Positions 48,213 through 56,249 of a stretch of 57,212 bases of DNA are shown in pieces; the stretch's first letter is position 1; every line of letters starts with the position of its first letter. Source of the stretch: a virus. The DNA lies in IMG/VR virus record IMGVR_UViG_3300030106_004085, positions 1 through 57,212 of that record; one strand, 5' to 3'. Below the pieces are notes generated by a model that saw only the letters and a list, made by a program, of their open reading frames with translations, ran no database searches and was not told where the DNA came from. Position numbers and translations under genes: made by a program.

Positions 48213-48574
48213 CCATCCCTTACCCGCCAAGCGTAAACACATACTGGAGAATGGCCAGGGGAAGGATGATTATATCCAAGAGAGGGCGAGAGTACCGAGA
48301 TGCAGTAGATGTTGCAGTAAAGAATCACTTCGATTCAGAAGAAGTAGAAGACCCAAGGCCACTACTAGGTAGGCTCAAGGTAAAGATCAAAGCAATCATG
48401 CCAGACAGGAGGAGAAGGGACATAGATAACATAGCCAAGGCAACACTAGATGCACTAGGATACGCTGGAATATACGGGGATGACGAACAGATAGATGACC
48501 TTCGGATAGTGAGAGGAGAAGTGCTAAAGCCAGGCTGCCTTGATATAGAAATAACAGAGAAGAAGGAGGTATAA
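48161..48574 (+). CDS. rusA: RusA-type Holliday junction resolvase, 137 aa
   Basis: The core is typical of RusA: ITIPYPPSVNTYWRM (residues 18-32), RRRRDIDNIAKATLDAL with the catalytic DxDN (about 80-96), and YGDDEQIDDL (about 103-112) with the remaining acid residues. It resolves four-way junctions. The annotated ATG lies inside the HNH gene; the first family residues begin at a GTG at 48203, so a shorter form is equally plausible. It ends the recombination block. Confidence 0.9.
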   Translation: MGSQRSSRKVPKKRVEITIPYPPSVNTYWRMARGRMIISKRGREYRDAVDVAVKNHFDSEEVEDPRPLLGRLKVKIKAIMPDRRRRDIDNIAKATLDALGYAGIYGDDEQIDDLRIVRGEVLKPGCLDIEITEKKEV

Positions 48575-48575
48575 T
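48570..48575 (+). promoter_or_regulatory. TATAAT box at the RusA end
   Basis: A perfect TATAAT directly follows AAGGAGG and overlaps the RusA stop region, 26 nt before the fibre gene start. No convincing -35 was found, so a weak or extended-type promoter for the fibre genes is possible. Confidence 0.35.
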
Positions 48576-48600
48576 AGGAAAGTACCTTTAGGATTTTTCA

Positions 48601-49260
48601 ATGACAACTACAGTAAATGAAATAATTGTTACCGGAAACGACGATGGCTACATGGACGAAGAGTATTACTACGGCATGTACGATTCTTCTTCGTCCGCCC
48701 TTAATAGAACTCATGCTCGTGTTCGGTTTGGTCAGTCGTCTACTATGGGCGACATCAATATGCACCATAAGATTTTGACGGGCTACTTTAGATTTCAAAC
48801 AGTAGACATACCTCAGGGAGCGAGCATTGTTTCTGCTAAACTGCAGCTTGCTTTCCATAGCACCGGCACTGGAGTTGGGAACACCTTAGACATATATGGG
48901 AATGACGTAGATGATGCCTCAGCCCCGACCACTCTTAGCGATTTCCGAAGCAAAGTTAAGACAACTGAAAAGGTGACTTGGACTCTACCATCAGGAAGTG
49001 CAGGCACTTATTATGACACGCCAGATATTTCAGATGTTGTTCAAGAAATTGTTGACAGGTCAGGCTGGGCTGCGAATAACGACATAATGTTTATTCTTCC
49101 TGCTACCTCGTGGAATAGCTCTACAAACTGGCTTTATCAGTTTAGAAGCTATAACTACGGAGGTTCTTACAAACCTAAATTAGTAATAGAATATTCGACA
49201 GCAACCGCAAGTGCTGTCCCAATGGCACTTAATACATATCAACAAATGAGGAACAACTAG
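48601..49260 (+). CDS. DNRLRE-like fibre/adhesin domain protein, 219 aa
   Basis: A beta-sandwich protein. The strand pattern YFRFQTVDIPQGASIVSAKL, then LQLAFHSTG, a DVVQEIVDRSGW helix, DIMFILPATSW and a terminal PKLVIEY is that of DNRLRE-type domains found in adhesins and polysaccharide-binding proteins. It is the first gene of the plus-strand fibre set and probably contributes to host-surface recognition. The N-terminus is Asp/Gly/Tyr-rich. Confidence is moderate because only the domain pattern supports the call. Confidence 0.6.
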   Translation: MTTTVNEIIVTGNDDGYMDEEYYYGMYDSSSSALNRTHARVRFGQSSTMGDINMHHKILTGYFRFQTVDIPQGASIVSAKLQLAFHSTGTGVGNTLDIYGNDVDDASAPTTLSDFRSKVKTTEKVTWTLPSGSAGTYYDTPDISDVVQEIVDRSGWAANNDIMFILPATSWNSSTNWLYQFRSYNYGGSYKPKLVIEYSTATASAVPMALNTYQQMRNN

Positions 49261-49261
49261 A

Positions 49262-50737
49262 ATGTTTCTAAAACAATCCACAGCTTACACTTTTCGTTTC
49301 GGCCCATTCTTAGATGACACTGACGGAAAGACTGCGGAGACCGGGCTTAGTATTAGTCAGGCGGATATACGGCTATCAAAGGGTGGTGGCAACTTCGCCC
49401 AGAAAAGTGAAAGTTCTACATCTACACATGATGAGATTGGCTTTTACATTGTTGCGTTAGATGCCACAGACACAAACACATGTGGCGAGTTGCTGATTGC
49501 GTGTCATGAATCAGGAGCATTGCCAGTATTCAAAACATTTTACGTACTAGAAGAAGCTATATACGATGCCATGTTTGCTGCTAGTGCTAGTGCTTTCGAT
49601 GCTAATGCTAGGGTTGATGTGGCTAGCATCGAAGGTTCTGATGCCACCGACCAGATAAACGCTGCATGCGACACTGCTTTGTCAGACTACGATGCTCCTA
49701 CAAAAGCAGAGTTAGATAGTGCGTTCACTGAAATTAAGGGCGGAAGCTGGTCAGCATCTACGGATACGCTTGAAGCTATCCGAGACAGAGGCGATGCTTC
49801 ATGGGTAACAGCAACAGGCTTTAATACAACTACGCCACCAACAGCAGCAGCTATACGCTCAGAAATAGATAGCAATAGCACTCAGCTTGCAGCCATCGTA
49901 GCAGATACGAACGAGCTTCAGGGAGACTGGGCCAATGGCGGTCGCCTTGACTTGCTTTTAGATTCAGCCATATCAAAGATTGATGTCGTCGATGGCATTG
50001 TAGATAACATATTAGTTGATACTGCAGAGATCGGTGCAGCAGGGGCTGGCCTAACAGCGGTACCGTGGAACAGTGCTTGGGATGCGGAAGTTCAAAGCGA
50101 ATGCAATGATGCCTTAGTTGCAATTGGGCTTGATCATATAGTCTCAGCTTCCGTAGCAGGGTCAGATATAGCAGATGATTCTATTGTCGCTAAGCTAGTC
50201 AGCAAAGAATCCACTGCCGACTGGGATGATTTCGATAACACAACAGACAGCTTACAAGCTATACGAGATAGAGGTGATGCTTCATGGACTACCGGTAGCG
50301 GTGGTGGCGGTGGAGGTGGCGGTGCTAGTGCTGCTGATATTGCAGATGCAGTATGGGATGAAGCCGTTAGTGCACATTCCAGTGCAGGTACATTTGGCAA
50401 GTACATAGCAGACATACTTACTGACACTGGAGAGATTGGAGCAGCGGGTGCAGGGCTTACTGCCGTGCCATGGAACTCTGCCTGGGACGCAGAGGTGCAA
50501 AGCGAATGTGCTGACGCATTAACAGCCCACTGGGGAGCCACATTAACAGAGTCTTACGCATCTGATAATGCAGCAGCAACACCTGCTCAGTTACTGCACA
50601 TGATCTATTGTGCCGTAAGTCAATTCAGTATTAGTGGTACTACAATTACTGGCTACAAAATAGATGGAAGTACCACGGCCATGACATGGACTCTTGATGA
50701 CGCAAGCAATCCAGTAGAGAGAAAGAGAGCTACGTAA
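49262..50737 (+). CDS. Repeat-containing tail fibre protein, 491 aa
   Basis: A fibre-type protein. The first 110 residues form a compact beta domain. Beyond it are repeats: the about 30-residue block GEIGAAGAGLTAVPWNSAWD-type occurs at residues about 258-285 and again about 392-420, and IRDRGDASW also occurs twice (about 178 and 341). A Gly run (GGGGGGGG) at about 354 forms a hinge. Repeats are 95% alike in protein but differ at many third positions, showing old duplication under selection. It ends in a beta-rich tip. It starts 2 nt after the previous stop. Confidence 0.75.
   Translation: MFLKQSTAYTFRFGPFLDDTDGKTAETGLSISQADIRLSKGGGNFAQKSESSTSTHDEIGFYIVALDATDTNTCGELLIACHESGALPVFKTFYVLEEAIYDAMFAASASAFDANARVDVASIEGSDATDQINAACDTALSDYDAPTKAELDSAFTEIKGGSWSASTDTLEAIRDRGDASWVTATGFNTTTPPTAAAIRSEIDSNSTQLAAIVADTNELQGDWANGGRLDLLLDSAISKIDVVDGIVDNILVDTAEIGAAGAGLTAVPWNSAWDAEVQSECNDALVAIGLDHIVSASVAGSDIADDSIVAKLVSKESTADWDDFDNTTDSLQAIRDRGDASWTTGSGGGGGGGGASAADIADAVWDEAVSAHSSAGTFGKYIADILTDTGEIGAAGAGLTAVPWNSAWDAEVQSECADALTAHWGATLTESYASDNAAATPAQLLHMIYCAVSQFSISGTTITGYKIDGSTTAMTWTLDDASNPVERKRAT
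50024..50520. repeat. Two diverged copies of a fibre repeat module
   Basis: The blocks at about 50024-50115 and 50421-50520 encode nearly identical 30-residue modules with many synonymous differences. They are coding repeats within the fibre gene. Confidence 0.8.
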
Positions 50738-51054
50738 TGGCAGCAAAGGATTTCATAGGCCCTGGTTTTGTTGGCGATAATAACATTAAGTTTATTGTCA
50801 CTAGAGGGATGGCTGTACTAACGCCAGATCCTTTGTATATCTCTATGACTCATTACTTAAGAGGCATTGAGGGTAATATAATTACTCAAGACGACGAGGG
50901 TGCCATCAAAGTTCAGTTCGGGTACGGTGTACCTGATCCATTTACAAATACAAGCGATACCTTTGTAGCAATGGAAGGCTACGAAAAAATTGGTGGCGAT
51001 TCATTTGTCGTACTAGAAGATCACGCAGGTAATATAAAGATAAAGATTATCTAG
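50737..51054 (+). CDS. Small fibre-associated protein, 105 aa
   Basis: The function is unknown. It is beta-rich, with strands KFIVTRGMAVL, IKVQFGYGVPDP and KIKII at the end, and an NITITQDDE-like loop. The 1-nt overlap with the fibre gene suggests a chaperone or fibre-base partner. It overlaps the convergent minus-strand gene at its 3' end by 8 nt. Confidence 0.6.
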   Translation: MAAKDFIGPGFVGDNNIKFIVTRGMAVLTPDPLYISMTHYLRGIEGNIITQDDEGAIKVQFGYGVPDPFTNTSDTFVAMEGYEKIGGDSFVVLEDHAGNIKIKII

Positions 51055-54000
51055 TGCGAGCGTCGCTTCTGATCTTGTTGTTATACTTTAGCATCTCAAG
51101 AAGATTGTATTGGTCGCTTCCAGGGGTAAGGCTATCTAGCGTAACGCCTGCTTCTGGCTGCGGTATATTGAACTGGTAGAACCCAGGTGTAATGTCTACC
51201 ATGTCCAATACTTTCCTATTCATTGTCTGTCGCTTTTGTTTATCAGCGTCATAAATAGTTCTCTGGCCCATGGGCAGTAGCATCATCAAGTTATCGACTG
51301 TCTTGTTGTCAATTATCTTTGGATACCATCCTCCCCATTTCTTTCTGCCAGCTTCGTCCATCTCTTGGTCGAACACATCCTCCTTCTTCAGTGCACGGGC
51401 GTGCCCAGGAACCAATCCAAACACAGGGTGGTTTAGCCAGTGGTTCTTATCTCTTACTTGAAGGTCTGCGTCTTTCCCGATTACAGTTTTACCTCTAGAT
51501 AACTGACGGGGATCTCTGCCGTAGAACAAGTCCTGCCCAAACGCCATCTCTGCTCCAACTTGAGCCACAGGGTTAGCTCTGACTGCTAGGTTTCTAGCTA
51601 AATCTCCAGGGCTAAAGCTTGTAGGTATTAAGTTCATAACATCTTCAAAGGGAGTACCTACGCTGTGTATGTATTTCATCTCCCTGGTGCCATCCTCTTT
51701 GACTTCATCATATAAAGGTACACCTGCACCCTCTCTGATATAATCTGGTGCCCAAGGTTGGAACTCATCATCTCTCTTAAGGCGACCGATGCCACGCATA
51801 GTGTGCATCATTCTACCGCCTGGTTCTGTTACCATTTTCTCAAGAACAAATGGCACCATGTGCCTAGTAAATGTATAGAAGCTAAAGCTCCTACGCATTA
51901 CATTCTTTTCAAAGTCACTGAGATTTGAGTAATCTACTTGTGACTTCTTAACTAAGTCTACCGCTGCCTTTGGGCTATAGCCTTCTTTAACCAGCTTCCA
52001 GAATGGTGCGATTCGGTTATATCCTTCAATCTTACTAGCAGCTTTGTGTCCTGCTGCGTGCAATGCTGAACGGTGACTATCTCCAAATGCCCCCTTACCT
52101 ACCATTGAACCAGGCGAAAACGGGAATACTGGATTGACCATACCCACAATATCCCACAGCGTCATGTCGTATTGACCGTTCGCACTTTTGGAGAATAGTC
52201 CTTTGATGTATTCCATAGATGCTTCAGTGCCTTTAACAGGCTTGTCGGACATCTTAACAAGTTCACCAACCACGTCAGCGTGCTTTTGGTTCAGGATAAC
52301 TTCCATCTGTGGGGATTGCATATCAGGAACCCACAGTCTATTGCTGAATATATGGGCTAGTCCGATGCGAGTCCCTATCTCATCCGTCATACCACCGGCC
52401 TTGGCAATATCCGCTTCGATAGTTCTCCTTAAAGAATCCGGGAATATGGACAAGTCCCAGTTCACCCTTCCTGCACCGGCTACAGCATTGCCCAGCATCG
52501 TATTGTGTGCATCCGCTAAAGAGCGAGCACTCCAAGATTTTGTGATCCAGTTGTTGAACTGACCGCCAAGGAAGTTTCTAGTATGGAAACTAGGGAAGAG
52601 TATAGTAACACCAGCACGCCAAGCATTCTGGAACTTGTCCAATACGGAAATAAACTCAGAGAAGCCATTCACTTTCCCTGGATTTTGCTGTGCCTCAAGA
52701 AGCATACCTGCACTTGAAACCATTTCTTCGGGGACATAGATCATATGTTTAGATCCATGGTCATTAAGGTAACGGATTATCTGCTCATCCGTTAATCTCC
52801 CTCCCCCACTGACATGCCTTAGAGTTTCTGGATTGGCCTCTATAATTTTGCGGGCCATTGCCACTCCTGGCACTTTCCTTGTAAACGTCGTGGCACCGAA
52901 CTGTTCCTCTAGTTCCCTTCTTGTTCCTGAAGGTAGTAAGACAGATTCCTCTCTCGTCATGCCAAGCTGTTCGAGCGCTGCTTTTAAGCTTATATGTTTC
53001 TGCTGCACAGACCTTGGGTCTAACTTAGATACGGCGCTCTCAGCTAAAGACATACCTATCTGTTCGTGTGTAGCAACAACCCGGTGCATCTTCTCAGCAT
53101 AGGCCATGTACGATTCAACTGGGTTAGCAACAAACGCTGGCATCCCTTCTCTTGCATGCCTTGAATCAAGCTTGCCCATGAACTCGATGACTTGATCTAA
53201 GTGACGATCCTTTTCTGCTTGTGTTGTAGGTCTAGTTACCCTTCTGCCATTTTTGTCTATGTCTACGGCTTTCCTCAGCTCTATGTCAGCGATACCATTA
53301 ATCTGTAACGCGAGTGGTTCTTTACCTCCGTAGCTTAACTTGACTCCTTCTTTCCTACCTGACCCTATCTGTATTGCTTTTCGTATGTACTTCCTCAGGA
53401 AGCTCTTTGATTCCCAGGGTCTGCTTCCTCCGTATGCAGTATCTTCCCATACATTTGTTAGCTGATCTAATGTTTCTCGCCCTGTGCCCTGAAGGTTATA
53501 GCCTCCGTGCTTGTGTGCTATCCCACTAAGGAATGGATCCATAGATAATTCCTGGATACCAGCTATACCGTGTGGTATATCCCTGAATAACACACGAGCT
53601 TCCTGGGATTGATGCTCTGTTAAGGCTGTTGCTTTAGGCTTGAACTGTGTAGGTGATCCATCGCCGAATCCCTGGAATAGCATACGGTGTACATAGTTAT
53701 CTCCGATCTCAAGATCGTCAAGCATCTGTACTTCCACACCGGCTTCGCGTGCACGAAGGTACATCTGCTTCATGTCTTTCTTTAGATCAAGAAGGCTGTC
53801 ACCCACGGCCTTTAAGTCCGTTGGCAAGTTGTATGTCTCGTCCTCCATGAACCTGGTTAAGGCGATGTGGTTTCTGGATACTTCTTCCTGAGTTAGTTTT
53901 CGCCCACCACCTAGGTCATGGCCTACTGCAAACCTTTCAGGAATAGCCTCCATATTACGCAGGACATTTTCAGATCGAAGCCTAACCAAACGGTCAGCCT

Positions 54001-54958
54001 CCCTCGCTCCTCGCCATGAATTCCTAGCAAAGGCTTGCGCTTTAGGGTCGAGCATGCCCTGCAGCTCTGGGTTAAACAGGACTCTTAGGTGATTAATCCC
54101 AGGAGTCATCGCTACTGTGTGTTTAAGCTGCCCGGCTGTCTTGGCTATACCTTTGGTCATTTCATTAGTACCAAAGCTACCTATGCTATCACCCCACATA
54201 GACCGGCCAAATAATTTAGGTACAGGATTGGCTGACTGCCTACCAAAAGCATCGCCTATATTCTGATCCAGTAAAGCCTGCAGCTGTGACTGTTTCTTAT
54301 TACCCTGGATAAGACCTGTGTCTATAAGACCTTCAGCTTGAGCTGTATTAATGAAGTTGTCGTTAAAAGATTTAATGAGTGGGTCAGCATCTGCACCCAT
54401 CTTTTTTCGAAGGCTATCTGTGTATGCCTCAATACCTTCACCAACGGTGCTGTCCATCTTTGTGAACTTAGGGAGTAGACCAGTCTCATATGATCGGCCA
54501 GCTTTTATTGCTGCTGCCTCAACCACATCATCAAGTGCCCCCATCTTGTTTAAGACTTTACCGCCTTTTGTAAGTGCACCGACCCCGCCAAAGGTTATTA
54601 AGTTAAGAGGGTCTAATGCCATTTCAGCAGCAAATCCAGCCGCACCTTGAAACATATTGTCTTTGTCGTGAAGACCAAGTACATCTCTACCGGTGGCAAT
54701 GTTCTCGGGATTCGTTAAGCCAAGTTTATCCGAATAAGGAAGCGGGGCAAGAAGCTCCGAAGCTTTGAAGTCATGCTCCGGCCCACCAAACCACGATCTA
54801 ACCTCTGATCCAATCTGACGCAAAGGTCTAGCCGGTTTGTCGAGTATTCCTCCAAGCCATTCTAGCCAACCTTCTTCACCACCAAACTTTTCTTCCTCCT
54901 GTTGCGGAGTGTAGTATGGAGAACTAGAGGCCTTTGGTGTGGTAGGCGATCTGTACAT
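51047..54958 (-). CDS. Probable ejection/internal virion protein, 1303 aa
   Basis: The last gene of the late operon. Residues 1-60 are a Trp-rich flexible start; 60-600 are helical, rich in Lys/Arg/Glu; a segment at about residues 800-815 has FPSFHTRNFLGGQFNNW; and about residue 1040 the sequence SNLSDFEKNVMRRSFSFYT is followed by FTRHMVPFVLEKM. Runs of this kind (DFEKxVMRR + FPFYT/FSFYT + R/H) occur in large virion ejection or adhesion proteins. It ends with a beta-rich tail. The gene overlaps the plus-strand fibre-associated gene by 8 nt. The role is inferred from size, motif and position. Confidence 0.65.
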   Translation of the reverse strand: MYRSPTTPKASSSPYYTPQQEEEKFGGEEGWLEWLGGILDKPARPLRQIGSEVRSWFGGPEHDFKASELLAPLPYSDKLGLTNPENIATGRDVLGLHDKDNMFQGAAGFAAEMALDPLNLITFGGVGALTKGGKVLNKMGALDDVVEAAAIKAGRSYETGLLPKFTKMDSTVGEGIEAYTDSLRKKMGADADPLIKSFNDNFINTAQAEGLIDTGLIQGNKKQSQLQALLDQNIGDAFGRQSANPVPKLFGRSMWGDSIGSFGTNEMTKGIAKTAGQLKHTVAMTPGINHLRVLFNPELQGMLDPKAQAFARNSWRGAREADRLVRLRSENVLRNMEAIPERFAVGHDLGGGRKLTQEEVSRNHIALTRFMEDETYNLPTDLKAVGDSLLDLKKDMKQMYLRAREAGVEVQMLDDLEIGDNYVHRMLFQGFGDGSPTQFKPKATALTEHQSQEARVLFRDIPHGIAGIQELSMDPFLSGIAHKHGGYNLQGTGRETLDQLTNVWEDTAYGGSRPWESKSFLRKYIRKAIQIGSGRKEGVKLSYGGKEPLALQINGIADIELRKAVDIDKNGRRVTRPTTQAEKDRHLDQVIEFMGKLDSRHAREGMPAFVANPVESYMAYAEKMHRVVATHEQIGMSLAESAVSKLDPRSVQQKHISLKAALEQLGMTREESVLLPSGTRRELEEQFGATTFTRKVPGVAMARKIIEANPETLRHVSGGGRLTDEQIIRYLNDHGSKHMIYVPEEMVSSAGMLLEAQQNPGKVNGFSEFISVLDKFQNAWRAGVTILFPSFHTRNFLGGQFNNWITKSWSARSLADAHNTMLGNAVAGAGRVNWDLSIFPDSLRRTIEADIAKAGGMTDEIGTRIGLAHIFSNRLWVPDMQSPQMEVILNQKHADVVGELVKMSDKPVKGTEASMEYIKGLFSKSANGQYDMTLWDIVGMVNPVFPFSPGSMVGKGAFGDSHRSALHAAGHKAASKIEGYNRIAPFWKLVKEGYSPKAAVDLVKKSQVDYSNLSDFEKNVMRRSFSFYTFTRHMVPFVLEKMVTEPGGRMMHTMRGIGRLKRDDEFQPWAPDYIREGAGVPLYDEVKEDGTREMKYIHSVGTPFEDVMNLIPTSFSPGDLARNLAVRANPVAQVGAEMAFGQDLFYGRDPRQLSRGKTVIGKDADLQVRDKNHWLNHPVFGLVPGHARALKKEDVFDQEMDEAGRKKWGGWYPKIIDNKTVDNLMMLLPMGQRTIYDADKQKRQTMNRKVLDMVDITPGFYQFNIPQPEAGVTLDSLTPGSDQYNLLEMLKYNNKIRSDARTR

Positions 54959-54978
54959 GCTATTGCCTCAATTAATCG

Positions 54979-56247
54979 TTAACGATATTTCCATACGTCT
55001 TCTGGCTTCCTGTCTTTCGATTCCGAGCCACCAAACATGCCCTTTATACTATCGAACCAGCCTTTTTCTTCTTTAGGCTTTTCTGTTTCAAAGTCTCTTG
55101 GGTCGCTAGGTGCAGAAAGAAGGCCGTTTGGCATTGCATTTAGGTACATCTTAACTAGCCGACCGTACTGCGGGTGACTCTGGTACTCTAAAAGAAGAGG
55201 CGTGTTCTTTATGAACAGCTCATACTCTTTTCTGTGATGCTGGCGGAACCGGGCAATTCTTTGTTTGCGTTCTTCCGGTGTTAGGTTTTCATCGTCGGCA
55301 GGCATGGTTATACCTCTTGCTGCCAGATCATCTTGCATTTGGTCATTATGCTGTGTAATAACCGAATCTATTATACTGCGTACTCCTGCCGGTATCTCCA
55401 TAACTTTTTCGGCCTGCTTAGGTGTGAGAGCTTTAGCCTGGATAAGCTCATTCAGCATAGTAGTTGGCGTGAATCCTTCATCCTCAAGCAGTCGGCCTTC
55501 GGCGAGTATTCGTGCTTGGTTGCCACTATCAAGAGCTTTGGTGTACTGCTTCATTCTTTGGGTAGCAGCTTTTCTTATCTTGTTTTCGTAGTCTTGCCTG
55601 AACCATGGCAAGGTAAATCTGTGGCGGTTTATATCTGCCATATCCCTTGAACTGTACCCAGTCATGGTAACGGGGCCGTACTTAGAGTTTAGTTGCATGC
55701 GTGGATCTATACGAACCCGATGTGTTTTAATCATGTTCTTAGACCACTGATCTAACTGGCTCTTGCTATAGCCTACCGGCCCGTCCCTACGGCTAAACCT
55801 TTCCATGAACATATTCTTATTTACTCTAGGGTTGCCTTTAATGCCTTCCATTATTCTTTGAGCAGAGTGTTTAGCTACTCCGTTTGACATCAAAGACTTT
55901 TCCATCACCTTGTAAACATCTCGTTCATCTGTTTTTTGCTCAGGCTTAAGTTCCGTGTAGCTCTGCTCTAGATTCGGCTGAGGCTGTGGCTCTCCTCCCA
56001 TTACCAAACCACCCATATCACTAGCACCTCGCTCTGAAACGGTTTCAGGGGGTGCAGCCTGCGGCGATACACTGGCTCTAATCATCTCTTCGGGAGGCAG
56101 CCTCTGTTCACTCCAGCCTGAAACAGGCGAAGGCCCATGAACATCAGATTCCATGCTGCCTGTGTAATACTTATGCTTTAGACCGGGCACAAAAGGCCTG
56201 CGAGGATCTACTTCATCTGCATAGTCATTTGGATACATTGGATTCAT
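54979..56247 (-). CDS. Helical virion-type protein, 422 aa
   Basis: The function is unknown. The first 110 residues are Pro/Gly/Glu-rich and disordered (with PPETVSERGAS), the rest largely helical and charged (RKAATQRMKQYTKALDSG, ARILAEGRLLEDEGFTP, KQRIARFRQHHRKEYEL). The layout resembles internal virion proteins, as do its neighbours. It lies 2 nt from the giant gene's stop and 20 nt before the 1303-aa gene. The palindrome copy at 56034 lies in its disordered region. Confidence 0.7.
   Translation of the reverse strand: MNPMYPNDYADEVDPRRPFVPGLKHKYYTGSMESDVHGPSPVSGWSEQRLPPEEMIRASVSPQAAPPETVSERGASDMGGLVMGGEPQPQPNLEQSYTELKPEQKTDERDVYKVMEKSLMSNGVAKHSAQRIMEGIKGNPRVNKNMFMERFSRRDGPVGYSKSQLDQWSKNMIKTHRVRIDPRMQLNSKYGPVTMTGYSSRDMADINRHRFTLPWFRQDYENKIRKAATQRMKQYTKALDSGNQARILAEGRLLEDEGFTPTTMLNELIQAKALTPKQAEKVMEIPAGVRSIIDSVITQHNDQMQDDLAARGITMPADDENLTPEERKQRIARFRQHHRKEYELFIKNTPLLLEYQSHPQYGRLVKMYLNAMPNGLLSAPSDPRDFETEKPKEEKGWFDSIKGMFGGSESKDRKPEDVWKYR
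56034..56048. repeat. Dispersed palindrome copy 9 (CTGAAACGGTTTCAG)
   Basis: An exact copy, identical to copies 1, 2 and 7, in the disordered N-terminal region of the 422-aa protein, read as Glu-Thr-Val-Ser. Confidence 0.9.
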
Positions 56248-56249
56248 AA

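Noticed and set aside
52706-52722. Tenth palindrome copy (TTGAAACCATTTCTT)
   Set aside because: Both outer bases of the arms differ, so it does not form the full inverted repeat; treated as chance similarity.
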